DNA of 64,000 bases from an uncultured Tenacibaculum sp. (GCF_947499065.1 NZ_CANMMT010000003.1:360983-424982), one strand, 5' to 3'. Numbered from the stretch's first letter, positions 54,618 through 63,895 are shown. Numbers and translations are program-made. Notes: a model not told the origin generated them from the sequence alone.

Positions 54618-55169
54618 ATGGATGTTTTAAGAATGATTACAATTTTTTGTACAATTAGTTTTGCTACAATAAACTCTAAGGCTAATTTAGATTTTAGATT
54701 GGAAGATAGGATTAGAATAAAAGAAGCTATTAAGATTTCAAAAATTTATGGAGATGCTATTTGGAAAGGTTTTAATAAATCACCTTTTACAATTGTATTA
54801 GTTACCGATAGGTATGAGTATCTGATTAATCATCCTAGCCCTACAGATGATTATAAATATATTTCTTTTCAATGGTATCAAGAAGGAATTGCTAGATATA
54901 CTGAATATGCATTTTTGAGATTATTGCAAGATTTTGAACCTTCAAAAGAAGTTTTAAATTTAAAAGACTTTGTAGCTTATGAGGTGTATTTAAAAGAATT
55001 TTATACTCGACATTTAGAGAATGTGAAAAAAATGAAGCTTTCAAAGGAGAAGAGAATAACTGTTTATGATATAGGATTTGCAGAAGCTCTTGTAATAGAA
55101 CATGTTAATAAAGATTGGAAAGACAAATATTTAATAGAAAAGTTTGACTTGAAAAAGCTATACGATTAA
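54618..55169 (+). CDS. Hypothetical exported protein, possibly internally shortened
   Basis: 183 residues. An N-terminal signal-like segment (MITIFCTISFATINSKA) is followed by GDAIWKGFNKSPFTIVLVTDRYEYLINHPSPTDDYKYISFQWYQEGIARYTEYAFLRLL. I have the impression that longer flavobacterial homologues carry an HExxH metallopeptidase-like stretch between the NHPSPT and YTEYAFL segments; here only about 20 residues separate them. If so, this copy lost its active site. No HExxH is present. Confidence 0.5.
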   Translation: MDVLRMITIFCTISFATINSKANLDFRLEDRIRIKEAIKISKIYGDAIWKGFNKSPFTIVLVTDRYEYLINHPSPTDDYKYISFQWYQEGIARYTEYAFLRLLQDFEPSKEVLNLKDFVAYEVYLKEFYTRHLENVKKMKLSKEKRITVYDIGFAEALVIEHVNKDWKDKYLIEKFDLKKLYD

Positions 55170-55183
55170 AGTAGTAAGAAGTT

Positions 55184-55221
55184 AAACTGCTGAAGTTTGT
55201 AACCAAGAACTTCAGCAGTTT
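55184..55221. terminator. Bidirectional terminator between convergent genes
   Basis: A perfect 14-bp stem AAACTGCTGAAGTT / AACTTCAGCAGTTT with a 10-base loop. It lies between the exported-protein gene and the double-glycine peptide gene. Confidence 0.8.
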
Positions 55222-55230
55222 GATTATTAA

Positions 55231-55410
55231 TTATAGTAAGGTACAATGTCCCCATGAATCACAATAACATGGCTCCCTAAAAATTTCACCATTTGGAAAT
55301 CTTGCACAACACATTCTACGTCCACATTGAGACCATCTAAATCCACCATTAATAGTTTTTTGTTCTTTTTTGTTTAGGGGAGTACCTAATTTTGAAATGT
55401 TTTTTAACAT
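55231..55410 (-). CDS. Second double-glycine leader peptide, cysteine-rich
   Basis: 59 residues from ATG 55410. The leader MLKNISKLGTPLNKKEQKTI ends in NGG, matching the leader at 6913-7125 (NISxLG...LNKxE...I.GG). The presumed mature peptide of about 36 residues has six cysteines (two adjacent), several arginines and aromatic residues, as expected for a disulfide-linked secreted peptide. No C39-peptidase transporter or immunity gene is in the window. A strong terminator follows. Antimicrobial action is only one possibility. Confidence 0.75.
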   Translation of the reverse strand: MLKNISKLGTPLNKKEQKTINGGFRWSQCGRRMCCARFPNGEIFREPCYCDSWGHCTLL

Positions 55411-55537
55411 AGTTTTGAAAATTAAAGTTTCTCAAATTTAGATAGATATAACTTTTTTTAAGGGAGAAAATCCATAAAAAAAGTAAGGTAAATCCATAAT
55501 AATAAGCAACATTGAAAAATATAGATTAAATAAAAAA

Positions 55538-55773
55538 GGAGCATAAAAATGCTCCCCTTCATAGTGTAAAAATGAAAAGCCCCCTAGCAATTCAATTTCG
55601 AATTTTTAGACGAGCAATTTTTTAAAACTTACAAGAAGTTTTCTTAAAAAAATGAAAAATGCTCCGAAAGGAGCATTATCACTAACTATTAAAAACTGAT
55701 TTACCTTAATTTTATCTTATTGTTTTGATTGAAACAAGGATTTGATAATAATAAAGAACGCTTCCGAAGAAGC
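55538..55773 (-). repeat. Cluster of three hairpin units (copies D, E, F)
   Basis: Minus-strand hairpins with T runs: GGAGCAT / ATGCTCC at 55,538-55,555, the same stem at 55,659-55,676, and GCTTC / GAAGC at 55,760-55,773. Upstream of E and F on the minus strand the leaders are alike (GGTAAATCA...TTAATAGTT and GGTAAAATCA...TTAATAGTT). The word TTAATAGTT is also in copy A. The whole of 55,411-56,006 has no gene. Confidence 0.5.
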
Positions 55774-56006
55774 ATCCTCTATCATATTAATTCAAGGGAA
55801 ACACAATAATTAAACTATTAAGATTGATTTTACCCTACGTAATTAACATTTTTTTAAGAAAATTTTTAAGATTACTAAAGCAAAGGATATCTTTTTTTAA
55901 TTAAAAAATAATCATAAAAAGTTGTTTTTTAGAGTTTTGAATTATTAAGTTTAGATAAGGTGTAACAATATTATTTTAAAGATGTCCTTTTCTAAAAATA
56001 TTTTAC

Positions 56007-57041
56007 ATGAAAACAATACTATACTTAGCAATTTTAATTGTTTTACTATCAAATAGTTTAATAGCTCAAGAAAAATCGATTAATGAAAATAGATTTATAA
56101 AAGTTGGAGGAATTGAACAATGGATAACAATTAAAGGGGAGGATAAAGAAAAACCTGTAATTCTTTTTTTACATGGTGGGCCAGGAAGTGTTATGAGTCC
56201 TTATTGTGATAGTATTTACAAAAATTGGAAGAAAGATTTTATTCTAGTTAATTGGGACCAGAGAGGAGCAGGGAGAACATTTGGAAAAAATGTTCCAGAG
56301 AAAATAAGTGAAGATTATTTTATAGAAAAAAAGCTTACACTAGATATGATGGTAAAAGATGGAATAGAAGTATCCGAATATCTTATAAAACATTTAAAGA
56401 AGAAAAAAATTATATTAATGGGAGCATCCTGGGGGTCAATACTCGGAATAAAAATGGTGCAAGCAAAACCAAGTTTATTTAAAGGATATATAGGAAATGC
56501 ACAATTTGTTGGTTATAAAAGAAATTATTTAAATGCCTATAAATCTGTTTTAGCATTAGCAGAAAGCTCTAAAGATAGTATTTCAATTAATAAACTTAAG
56601 ATACTAGGAAAACCTCCGTATGAAAACACGAGGAATTTAGGTCAAATGTTAAGAATTGTAAAAAAATATGAACGTAAAAATTCTACCCCACTTCCTGATA
56701 ATTGGTGGAAAATAAATCCAGAGTACAATAATAAAGTTGATAAACAAAATAGGTTTTATGGAGACGATTATTCTTTTTTATATTTCGCAGGGCATAAAAA
56801 GATGGGAGTTAAATCTATGGTAGAAAACCTTGATTTTTATAATGACTCTTTAACGTTTAAAGTGCCAATTTATATTGTACAAGGAGATAAAGATATATTG
56901 ACATCTGAAAAAATAAGTAAATTGTATTTTGAAAAAATAAAGGCACCACGTAAGGGGTATTTTACAATAAAAGGAGCAGGTCATAACCGAAATCAATTTA
57001 TATTGAAAAAACAATTTGAAATTCTAAAAGAGAATATATAA
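56007..57041 (+). CDS. Alpha/beta hydrolase (proline-iminopeptidase-like)
   Basis: 344 residues. Signal peptide MKTILYLAILIVLLSNSLIAQ. The oxyanion-hole motif is FLHGGPGS, followed by NWDQRGAGRTF; the nucleophile serine is in MGASWGSILG; the acid is near QGDKDILTS and the histidine is in GAGHNRNQF. These match the S33/proline-iminopeptidase type. Exported; substrate unknown. It is followed 12 nt later by an NTF2-like gene, likely in one transcript. Confidence 0.88.
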   Translation: MKTILYLAILIVLLSNSLIAQEKSINENRFIKVGGIEQWITIKGEDKEKPVILFLHGGPGSVMSPYCDSIYKNWKKDFILVNWDQRGAGRTFGKNVPEKISEDYFIEKKLTLDMMVKDGIEVSEYLIKHLKKKKIILMGASWGSILGIKMVQAKPSLFKGYIGNAQFVGYKRNYLNAYKSVLALAESSKDSISINKLKILGKPPYENTRNLGQMLRIVKKYERKNSTPLPDNWWKINPEYNNKVDKQNRFYGDDYSFLYFAGHKKMGVKSMVENLDFYNDSLTFKVPIYIVQGDKDILTSEKISKLYFEKIKAPRKGYFTIKGAGHNRNQFILKKQFEILKENI

Positions 57042-57053
57042 AAACAAAGGGAA

Positions 57054-57428
57054 ATGAATAAAAATAAGTTAGCTACTAAATATTTAGAATATCTTGAAAA
57101 TGGAGATATTGAAAAGGTAATTGGTTTGTTTAATGAAAAAGGAATAGTCGATTCACCTATTTATGGAGTAAAAAGAGCTAATCAATTTTACCATGAATTA
57201 AAAGATGATACTACAAAATCAAAGTTGTATCTAAAAGGAGTTTTTGAACAAAATGATTCAAATGATTTAGCTCTGTATTTTACTTATGAATGGACTTTAA
57301 AAAATAATAAGAAAGTAGAATTTGATGTTGTTGATATTATTGAATTAGATTCTAAAAATAAAATATCTAAGTTGAAAATAATATACGATACAGTTATAGC
57401 AAGAAAACTAGTTGAAGAATTAAAATAA
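57054..57428 (+). CDS. NTF2-like (SnoaL-type) protein
   Basis: 124 residues with the NTF2-like cone fold: an N-terminal helix LATKYLEYLENGDIEKVIGLFNEKGIVDSPI, then curved strands ending ISKLKIIYDTVIA. Such proteins bind or isomerise small molecules. It has no signal peptide, unlike the hydrolase 12 nt upstream, so they would work in different compartments. Confidence 0.75.
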   Translation: MNKNKLATKYLEYLENGDIEKVIGLFNEKGIVDSPIYGVKRANQFYHELKDDTTKSKLYLKGVFEQNDSNDLALYFTYEWTLKNNKKVEFDVVDIIELDSKNKISKLKIIYDTVIARKLVEELK

Positions 57429-57889
57429 ATCAACTAGTTAATGAAAAAGTAAGCAATGAGGGAAGTAGTTGTTCTATTTTACTTGAGTTAATCAAATTAT
57501 TAGTTTCCCTTAAAGTAATAAGAAGTTTGTTTCCTCAAGAAAATTTTAATGTTAAAATCAATCAGGGAATTGAATTAAAATATTTACCACCTCATTGCCC
57601 TATTGTATTTATGTTATGATTTAAAAATTCTATTGACTAAAAAATAAAAAAAGAAAATGTGAAATAAGATAAATTCAAAAACGTAAGAGAGAAATGTAAA
57701 TACGATTTTCAATATGAAATAAAAAAGGAGCATGGTTAAATGCTCCAGTGTTAATTAATACTTTAGGTTTAATTAATTCAAATTCATTTAGTTAGTTGTG
57801 GTTTTTGTTTAAACCTTACAAACATTTTTATAAAAATAAAGCCTAAATGATTTCTCGTTTGGGCTTTATTACTATTTTTAATTAATTTA
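57429..57889. other. Intergenic region with hairpin unit G and partial repeat
   Basis: No supported gene. It holds a partial third copy of the peptide-like repeat (57,559-57,603), a minus-strand hairpin GGAGCAT / ATGCTCC with U run (57,727-57,746, same stem as the pair at 55.5-55.7 kb) and the DUF2147 terminator (57,835-57,870). Confidence 0.45.
57835..57870 (-). terminator. Terminator of the DUF2147 gene
   Basis: AATAAAGCC with TAAA on one side and TTTG with GGCTTTATT on the other form a 13-bp stem with one mismatch, 20 nt after the stop codon. Confidence 0.7.
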
Positions 57890-58315
57890 TTATTTATTTT
57901 TATACCAATAAGCAGTTCTACCAAAAGCGGCAAAGCCTATATATCCACGAATTTTTAACTTATTCTTATTTTCTAGTTTGATATAGCATTTATATTCTTT
58001 CCCATTTTTTGGGTCTAAAATTTTTCCGCCCGACCATTCATCACCATCTTTTTTTAATCCAGTTAAAATGTTCATTCCTAAAATAGGTGCATTTTTGCGC
58101 TTGCCTTTACATTTGTCACATACAGCTTTTTGTCTGTCTTTATCAGTAATCTCTATAATTTTAGCATAGGCTTTTCCATTTTGTTCATAAATTTCAATTA
58201 CAGAATCTACTTTGTTGGTTTTTTCATCAATATTTTGCCATTTACCAAAGATAGATTGAGAAAAAATTGAAGTACTAAAAGCGATACATAAAAAGGTAAA
58301 AATTATTTTTTTCAT
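57890..58315 (-). CDS. DUF2147 exported protein
   Basis: 141 residues. Signal peptide MKKIIFTFLCIAFSTSIFSQ. The DUF2147 features are FGKWQNIDEKTNKVDSVIEIYEQNGKAYAKI, a CDKC pair, GMNILTGLKKDGDEWSGGKILDPKNGKEYKC and a C-terminal GYIGFAAFGRTAYW. Periplasmic or envelope location is expected; function unknown. It lies 44 nt after the KdsC-like gene, where in other flavobacteria I would expect a maf-like gene. Confidence 0.88.
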   Translation of the reverse strand: MKKIIFTFLCIAFSTSIFSQSIFGKWQNIDEKTNKVDSVIEIYEQNGKAYAKIIEITDKDRQKAVCDKCKGKRKNAPILGMNILTGLKKDGDEWSGGKILDPKNGKEYKCYIKLENKNKLKIRGYIGFAAFGRTAYWYKNK

Positions 58316-58359
58316 TTTTTATAAGTTTTATAGAGAGAAAATTTCAAAAATTATTCCAA

Positions 58360-58887
58360 TTAATCGTATTGAGCATCAAAATTGCTATCCCATTTTTGTT
58401 GAACTCGCAATACTTGTTCTATAACATCACGAGCACAACCATTTCCACCAGTTTTATCAGAAATATACTTAGATACTTGTTGGATTTCTCTAACAGCATC
58501 ATTAGGGCAACAAGGCATACCAACTAATTTCATTACGGGGAAATCTGGAATGTCATCACCCATGTATAACACATTTTCTGTGTTTAAATTGTATTTTTCA
58601 ACTAATTCATTGAATTGTTTTGTTTTATCATGTGCTCCTAAGTAAATATCACTAATGCCTAAATTAGCCAAACGAGTACGTACACCTTCGTTTTTACCAC
58701 CAGAAATAATACAAACTCTATAGCCAGCTTTAACAGCAGCTTTTAAGGCATAACCATCTTTAATATTCATTTGACGTACTAATTGTCCATCAGGAAAAAC
58801 TGTAACAATGCCATTGGTTAACACTCCATCTACATCAAAAATAAATGTATCTATTTGAGGTAATATTTCTTTATAACTTTTCTCCAT
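58360..58887 (-). CDS. KdsC-like HAD phosphatase (3-deoxy-D-manno-octulosonate 8-phosphate phosphatase type)
   Basis: 175 residues, a C0-type HAD without cap. FDVDGVLTNG holds D18 and D20, VCIISGG the serine, a lysine in the third motif, and YMGDDIPDFPVM the metal-binding aspartates. In relatives it releases phosphate from KDO-8-P for lipopolysaccharide core synthesis. It overlaps the DUF2520 gene by 17 nt. Confidence 0.88.
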   Translation of the reverse strand: MEKSYKEILPQIDTFIFDVDGVLTNGIVTVFPDGQLVRQMNIKDGYALKAAVKAGYRVCIISGGKNEGVRTRLANLGISDIYLGAHDKTKQFNELVEKYNLNTENVLYMGDDIPDFPVMKLVGMPCCPNDAVREIQQVSKYISDKTGGNGCARDVIEQVLRVQQKWDSNFDAQYD

Positions 58888-59629
58888 TGTTTTGGATTGA
58901 TTTTGTAATTAATTTATAAATTTCTTGTTGTTCAGTATTTAACAATTCTAAGTGATTTTGAATTGTATCTTGATCCTTTCTCTTAGCAGGACCAGTTTGT
59001 GCTTTTTCAGGTGATAGTTCAATAATTTTTTTTGAAGTTTCTTGAATTAAAGGAAGCAAAACTTCAAAAGGAACTTTATATTCTGTACAAATGTCAGAAC
59101 CAATTTTATACATATGATTGGTAAAGTTGTTTACAAAAACAGCTGCTACGTGTAATCTTTTTCTTTGTTCTGAATTTATAGCATATATTTTTTTTCCTAT
59201 GGCTGAAGCTAATTGTTCAAGTATTGGAAAATCTTCTTCATTAGATGTTTCCAAACAAAATGGTATCGTAGAAAAATCTACTTCTTTTTCTTTTGAAAAA
59301 CTTTGAAGCGGGTAAAACACACCAAATCGAGAATGCTTTTTTAGTAAGTCTAAAGGAGCAGAACCAGAAGTATGTACTACCAACTGATTATTTGTTGTTA
59401 ATTCAGAAGAAACTTTTCCAATGGCATCGTCAGAAACGGCTATAATATAAACATCAGCCTCATTAAGTAAGTCTAAAGAATTCGTTATGGAAGTTTGATG
59501 TTTAAAATCGATAACTTGTTCTATAGAACGCGCATATATTTGCGTTAATTCTACATTAGAAGCTTTTAAAAAAGCTTTGGCTAAATGTATTGCTACATTG
59601 CCTCCTCCAAGAATACATACACGAATCAT
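58871..59629 (-). CDS. Rossmann-like/DUF2520 domain protein
   Basis: 252 residues from ATG 59629; a longer frame adds 19 residues that do not belong to the fold. MIRVCILGGGNVAIHLAKAF is a dinucleotide-binding start; VHTSGSAPLDLL, GVFYPLQSFSKE and the C-terminal DUF2520 helices (AAVFVNNFTNHMYKI, then GPAKRKD) follow. Probably an NAD(P)-dependent dehydrogenase of unknown substrate. It is the first gene of an operon with the KdsC-like phosphatase. Confidence 0.87.
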   Translation of the reverse strand: MIRVCILGGGNVAIHLAKAFLKASNVELTQIYARSIEQVIDFKHQTSITNSLDLLNEADVYIIAVSDDAIGKVSSELTTNNQLVVHTSGSAPLDLLKKHSRFGVFYPLQSFSKEKEVDFSTIPFCLETSNEEDFPILEQLASAIGKKIYAINSEQRKRLHVAAVFVNNFTNHMYKIGSDICTEYKVPFEVLLPLIQETSKKIIELSPEKAQTGPAKRKDQDTIQNHLELLNTEQQEIYKLITKSIQNNGEKL

Positions 59630-59793
59630 AATAGCGAAGATATATATTTTTATGGAAGAGAAATTACTTAAAAATATTTTTTGCATATTTGTAGTATTAT
59701 GATTGTTTAAGTTTTTACTTCAGACTTGTCGTATTTAACGACCCCAATTTCATCCTTAATACTTTAAGGATTATTTTTCATATCAAAAAAATA

Positions 59794-61206
59794 ATGATGA
59801 CAGAGAACAATCAAACAACCAAACAAAATATATTCTCACTTTTTAAAGACGCAGTTTTCGGGAAACAGCAAGATTTTACACAAGGAAGTATCAATAAGGC
59901 TATTTTCATGTTGGCAACTCCTATGATTCTTGAAATGATGATGGAGTCAATTTTTGCTTTAGTAGATATCATTTTTGTATCAAGAGTTAGTGTAAATGCC
60001 GTAGCAACAGTAGGGCTCACAGAGTCTGTTTTAACCTTAGTATACGCAGTAGCTATTGGATTAAGTATGGCTGCAACCGCATTGGTAGCAAGAAGAACAG
60101 GAGAAAAGGATAGTGAAGGAGCAAATCAAACAGCTGTACAGGTAATATTTTTAGGAATAGCGATTTCTATAGCAATTAGTTTTGTAGGTATACTATACCC
60201 AAAGGAAATATTAGAGTTAATGGGTGGAGAACCAGCCTTAATAGAAGAAGGGTATCGATATACACAAATAATATTAGGGGGGAACATTACTGTAATGTTA
60301 CTTTTTTTAATCAATGCAATTTTTAGAGGCGCAGGAAATGCTTCTATTGCTATGTGGACATTGATTTTATCTAATGGATTGAATATTATTTTAGATCCTA
60401 TTTTTATTTTCGGACTAGGTCCTATACCAGCTTATGGTGTAGAAGGGGCAGCAATTGCAACTACAACAGGTAGAGGTGTAGCTGTGGTAGCACAATTATT
60501 AATATTGTTTTTTGGAGCAGGAAAAGTAAAATTAGCATTAAAAGACTTAGTACTTAGAACTTCAGTAATGATTAATTTAGTAAAAACATCATTAGGAGGA
60601 ATAGGACAATTCATTATAGGTACATCGAGTTGGGTGTTTTTAATGTGGATAATGGCAAAATTTGGAAGTGAAGTTTTAGCAGGGTATACCATTGCTATTC
60701 GTATAATGATGTTTACATTAATGCCTGCTTGGGGAATGAGTAATGCAGCAGCAACCTTAGTAGGACAAAATTTAGGAGCAAAACAACCTGATAGGGCAGA
60801 AAAATCAGTATGGATTACTAGTAGATTATGTGCTTATTTTATGGGAGCTGTGTCTCTTATTTATATCCTTTTTGCGCCTACTTTTCTAAGTTGGTTTTCA
60901 GACAGTACCGTAGTTATAGAAAATGGATCTTTATGTTTGCAAATCATGGCAGCAGGTTATATAGCTTATGCCTATGGAATGGTTGTAATACAGTCGTTTA
61001 ATGGATCTGGAGATACGAAAACACCAACATTAATTAATTTTATATGCTTTTGGATGTTTCAATTGCCTTTAGCATATATATCAGCTATTGTCTTAGATTT
61101 TGGACCTAAAGGAGTGTTTTGGTCAATAACATTAGCTGAGGTACTAATTGCAGTAATAGGTATTTGGTTATTTAGAAAAGGAAAATGGAAAACAGTTCAG
61201 GTGTAA
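59794..61206 (+). CDS. MATE-family efflux transporter
   Basis: 470 residues with twelve predicted membrane helices in two related halves (family signature near MLATPMILEMMMESIFALVDIIFVSR and, in the second half, GGIGQFIIGTSSWVFLMWIM). It exports drugs or cationic metabolites with Na+ or H+ exchange. A second ATG three bases in (59797) is an equally good start. Monocistronic. Substrate cannot be read from sequence. Confidence 0.92.
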   Translation: MMTENNQTTKQNIFSLFKDAVFGKQQDFTQGSINKAIFMLATPMILEMMMESIFALVDIIFVSRVSVNAVATVGLTESVLTLVYAVAIGLSMAATALVARRTGEKDSEGANQTAVQVIFLGIAISIAISFVGILYPKEILELMGGEPALIEEGYRYTQIILGGNITVMLLFLINAIFRGAGNASIAMWTLILSNGLNIILDPIFIFGLGPIPAYGVEGAAIATTTGRGVAVVAQLLILFFGAGKVKLALKDLVLRTSVMINLVKTSLGGIGQFIIGTSSWVFLMWIMAKFGSEVLAGYTIAIRIMMFTLMPAWGMSNAAATLVGQNLGAKQPDRAEKSVWITSRLCAYFMGAVSLIYILFAPTFLSWFSDSTVVIENGSLCLQIMAAGYIAYAYGMVVIQSFNGSGDTKTPTLINFICFWMFQLPLAYISAIVLDFGPKGVFWSITLAEVLIAVIGIWLFRKGKWKTVQV

Positions 61207-61307
61207 AAGCAGTTTTATACTATAGTTAAACTTGTTTATAGAAATAATAGAAAATTTATAAATCAATTGTTATAGTTGGTAACAATTAAGAAAAGAATAT
61301 AGAATAA

Positions 61308-62024
61308 ATGAAACTAGATATATTGGCATTTGGAGCACATCCAGATGATGTAGAGTTAGGCTGTGCTGCAACCATAGCAAAAGAAGTCTCTTTAGGAAAG
61401 AAAGTAGGAATTGTTGACCTAACTAGAGGAGAATTAGGTACTCGAGGTTCTGCCGAATTACGAGATATAGAAGCTGCTAAGGCTGCCGAGATTTTAGGGG
61501 TGTCTGTAAGAGAAAATTTAGGTTTTGCTGATGGGTTTTTTAGAAACGATAAAGAGCATCAGTTGAAAATTATAAAGATGATACGTAAGTACAAACCAGA
61601 AATAGTATTATGCAATGCTATTGATGATCGTCATATTGATCATCCAAAAGGAAGTCAAGTGGTATCTGATGCATGTTTTTTAAGCGGATTGTTGAAAATA
61701 GAAACTGAATTGGATGGAATGTCTCAAGAAAAATGGAGACCAAAACAAGTGTATCATTATATTCAATGGAAAAACATTGAGCCAGACTTTGTAATTGATG
61801 TATCAGGTTTCATGGATAAAAAGATAAAATCGGTGTTAGCATACTCATCTCAGTTCTTTGATCCGAAAAGTAATGAGCCAGAAACACCAATAACAAGCAA
61901 AAATTTTACAGAAAGTGTAGAGTATAGAGCAAAAGATTTAGGAAGATTAATTGGAGTCGATTTTGCAGAAGGTTATACCTCAGAACGTTACGTGGCAGTA
62001 GAAAATTTAAGTAAATTAATTTAA
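61308..62024 (+). CDS. bshB1: Bacillithiol biosynthesis deacetylase BshB1
   Basis: 238 residues. LmbE-type zinc deacetylase: AHPDD (H11, D13, D14) and DRHIDHP supply the metal ligands, and LTRGELGTRG is the BshB1-type loop. It removes acetate from GlcNAc-malate in the pathway to bacillithiol, the low-molecular-weight thiol of many Bacteroidota. The other bsh genes are not in the window. Confidence 0.93.
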   Translation: MKLDILAFGAHPDDVELGCAATIAKEVSLGKKVGIVDLTRGELGTRGSAELRDIEAAKAAEILGVSVRENLGFADGFFRNDKEHQLKIIKMIRKYKPEIVLCNAIDDRHIDHPKGSQVVSDACFLSGLLKIETELDGMSQEKWRPKQVYHYIQWKNIEPDFVIDVSGFMDKKIKSVLAYSSQFFDPKSNEPETPITSKNFTESVEYRAKDLGRLIGVDFAEGYTSERYVAVENLSKLI

Positions 62025-62031
62025 AAAAAAG

Positions 62032-62063
62032 TTTTGCAGATATGAGAAACTGTCTTATATTTG
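62032..62063 (+). promoter_or_regulatory. Promoter of tRNA-His
   Basis: TTTTG (62032-62036), 19 bases, then TATATTTG (62056-62063): a textbook Bacteroidota -33/-7 promoter. The tRNA begins 17 bases downstream. Confidence 0.8.
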
Positions 62064-62079
62064 CACCCGCAAGTCACAT

Positions 62080-62154
62080 GGTGGTTGTAGCTCAGTTGGT
62101 TAGAGCATCGGTTTGTGGTGCCGAGGGTCGTGGGTTCGAATCCCATCATCCACC
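62080..62154 (+). tRNA. tRNA-His (GTG)
   Basis: 75 nt including the extra G at position -1, which pairs with C73, the identity element of tRNA-His. Anticodon loop TTTGTGG (GTG) and T arm GTGGGTTCGAATCCCAT. The acceptor has one T-T mismatch. CCA is not encoded. Confidence 0.95.
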
Positions 62155-62155
62155 C

Positions 62156-62188
62156 AAAAAGCTTTCTCGTTTAGAGAAAGCTTTTTTT
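62156..62188 (+). terminator. Terminator of tRNA-His
   Basis: A 13-bp stem AAAAAGCTTTCTC / GAGAAAGCTTTTT with a GTTTA loop and T run, directly after the tRNA. Confidence 0.85.
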
Positions 62189-62229
62189 ATTTTAAAATAC
62201 TAGGTAAAATAAAAATCAATGAAAAAAAT

Positions 62230-62261
62230 AAAGCTTCTCGATTATTTTCGAGAAGCTTTAT
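62230..62261 (-). terminator. Terminator overlapping the acyltransferase stop codon
   Basis: AAAGCTTCTCG pairs with CGAGAAGCTTT. The stop codon of the minus-strand gene lies in its loop, so the last codons form one arm of the terminator. Confidence 0.65.
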
Positions 62262-63153
62262 AATTTTTAAGCCATTCTTCATATTTATCTCTATGTTTAA
62301 AACGCTTATGAGACCATAAATAACATTCAGGCTGCTCTTTAATATTTTTTTCTGTAATCTTTAAATATTTATCAGTAATTTGATAATTGTCAAATTCCTT
62401 AGGGTTTTCTGTAATGAGTTCAAAATGGGTTTCAAAATACCCTCTTTTTATTTTTTTGGCTACGTAATTAACAACAACAAAATCGTATTTTTTAGCTAAC
62501 ATTTCTGCACCAGTATGGATAGGGACTTTAATTCCCATAAATTCTGTCCAATAGTGTGTTTTATGCACTTGAGGCGATTGGTCGCTAAGTAGTATGTATA
62601 AACCTTGAATTTTATTCATGTAATTTTTATGTATGGCTTTTACAGTTTCTGAGGTCTTAAAGCCTGTAACGCCAAATTTCATTCGAGATTCTTTTACTTT
62701 TTTCTCAAAATATTTATTTCCTAATTTGGTATATGCTCCAATAACATTTATATTAAGAGCAAGAGGTAGGTTAATAGACCATTCCCAATTAGCTTGATGC
62801 GCACCAACTAAAGCAATGCTTTTCCCTTTCGCTGCAATTTCATTTATCAGTTCGGGATTTTTGTATTTGTAACGTTTCAATATCTCTTTTTCACTAATAG
62901 TAAAAGCTTTTATACTCTCAAAAATTAAATCGACAAAGTGTTTGAAGAATTTTTTAGATATTTTTTTTACTTCAGAATCACTCTTTTCTGGAAAGGCCAT
63001 TTTAATGTTTGCTTCAACAACTTTTTTTCTATAACCAACTAGGTAGTATAGAATAAGGAAGAAGATGTCTGAGAAAAAATATAAAATTCTCATTGGTAGT
63101 CTTGAAATCAACCAAACTATAGGGTAAACAATAGTAAATAGTAGTAATTGCAT
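62242..63153 (-). CDS. Lysophospholipid/lipid A acyltransferase (LpxL/HtrB type)
   Basis: 303 residues. An N-terminal membrane helix is followed by the catalytic HX4E motif HQANWE (H119, E124), SDQSPQ, and the C-terminal LWSHKRFKHRD. Adds a secondary acyl chain to lipid A, or acylates aminolipids, at the inner membrane; close Bacteroidota relatives have varied acceptors. Its 3' end is embedded in a terminator hairpin. Confidence 0.88.
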   Translation of the reverse strand: MQLLLFTIVYPIVWLISRLPMRILYFFSDIFFLILYYLVGYRKKVVEANIKMAFPEKSDSEVKKISKKFFKHFVDLIFESIKAFTISEKEILKRYKYKNPELINEIAAKGKSIALVGAHQANWEWSINLPLALNINVIGAYTKLGNKYFEKKVKESRMKFGVTGFKTSETVKAIHKNYMNKIQGLYILLSDQSPQVHKTHYWTEFMGIKVPIHTGAEMLAKKYDFVVVNYVAKKIKRGYFETHFELITENPKEFDNYQITDKYLKITEKNIKEQPECYLWSHKRFKHRDKYEEWLKNYKASRK

Positions 63154-63244
63154 GTTTTAAATTTAAAACGCAAATATCGCATTAAAATATCAATCTACTA
63201 CTTTATTAACTTTTGATTATGTTTGTTGATATTTAAAGAAAGTT

Positions 63245-63895
63245 ATGAGTCAGATAATATTAGTATTAATAATAGCCAATGTATTAGTTTCTTATAAAGG
63301 ACTTAATGATCGTCTTTTTTTTGATCGCTATAAATTTCAAGTTCAAAAAATTCTAAATGGAGAAAAAATAAGAATGATAACTTCTGGTTTTTTACATGCC
63401 GATTGGGTTCATTTAGGGTTTAACATGTATGCTTTATATCTTTTTGGTGGTTTGGTAATTGGTAATTTTTCTACAATAAATTTTGCGTTAATTTATTTTG
63501 GGAGCTTGTTGTTGGGGAGTATGTATTCTTTGTATCAGCATAAAGATGAGTTTTATTATAGTGCAGTAGGTGCGTCTGGGGCTGTTTCTGGTATTATGTT
63601 TTCTGCAATTATGTTGTATCCTAATGAAACATATAGTTTTATGTTTTTTCCTTTTATAGATTTTCCGGCTTATGCGTTAGGAGTAGGTTATTTAGTGTAT
63701 TCAATTTATGGGATGAAGAAACAGTTGGGGAATATTGGTCACTCAGCGCATTTAGGTGGAGCTATAGGAGGTTATGTTTTAACGTTATTTTTGAAACCTA
63801 GCGTTGTTAGTAATAATCCAATAATGATTGGAATTATGGGGTTAATTATTTTAGTAATGTTTTTGTTTGGAGATAAGCTAAAGTTAAATGAATAA
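63245..63895 (+). CDS. Rhomboid-family intramembrane serine protease
   Basis: 216 residues, six membrane helices. Catalytic serine S111 in VGASGAVSG, catalytic histidine H168 in HSAHLGG, and the conserved HADWVHLGFNM (H56, N60) in helix 2. Cleaves membrane-anchored proteins within the bilayer; substrate unknown. It ends 33 nt before the minus-strand tRNA-Gly gene, with a shared terminator between. Confidence 0.92.
   Translation: MSQIILVLIIANVLVSYKGLNDRLFFDRYKFQVQKILNGEKIRMITSGFLHADWVHLGFNMYALYLFGGLVIGNFSTINFALIYFGSLLLGSMYSLYQHKDEFYYSAVGASGAVSGIMFSAIMLYPNETYSFMFFPFIDFPAYALGVGYLVYSIYGMKKQLGNIGHSAHLGGAIGGYVLTLFLKPSVVSNNPIMIGIMGLIILVMFLFGDKLKLNE

Noticed and set aside
62113..62319. 68-codon frame starting in tRNA-His
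   Set aside because: It begins inside the tRNA and runs through two terminator hairpins.
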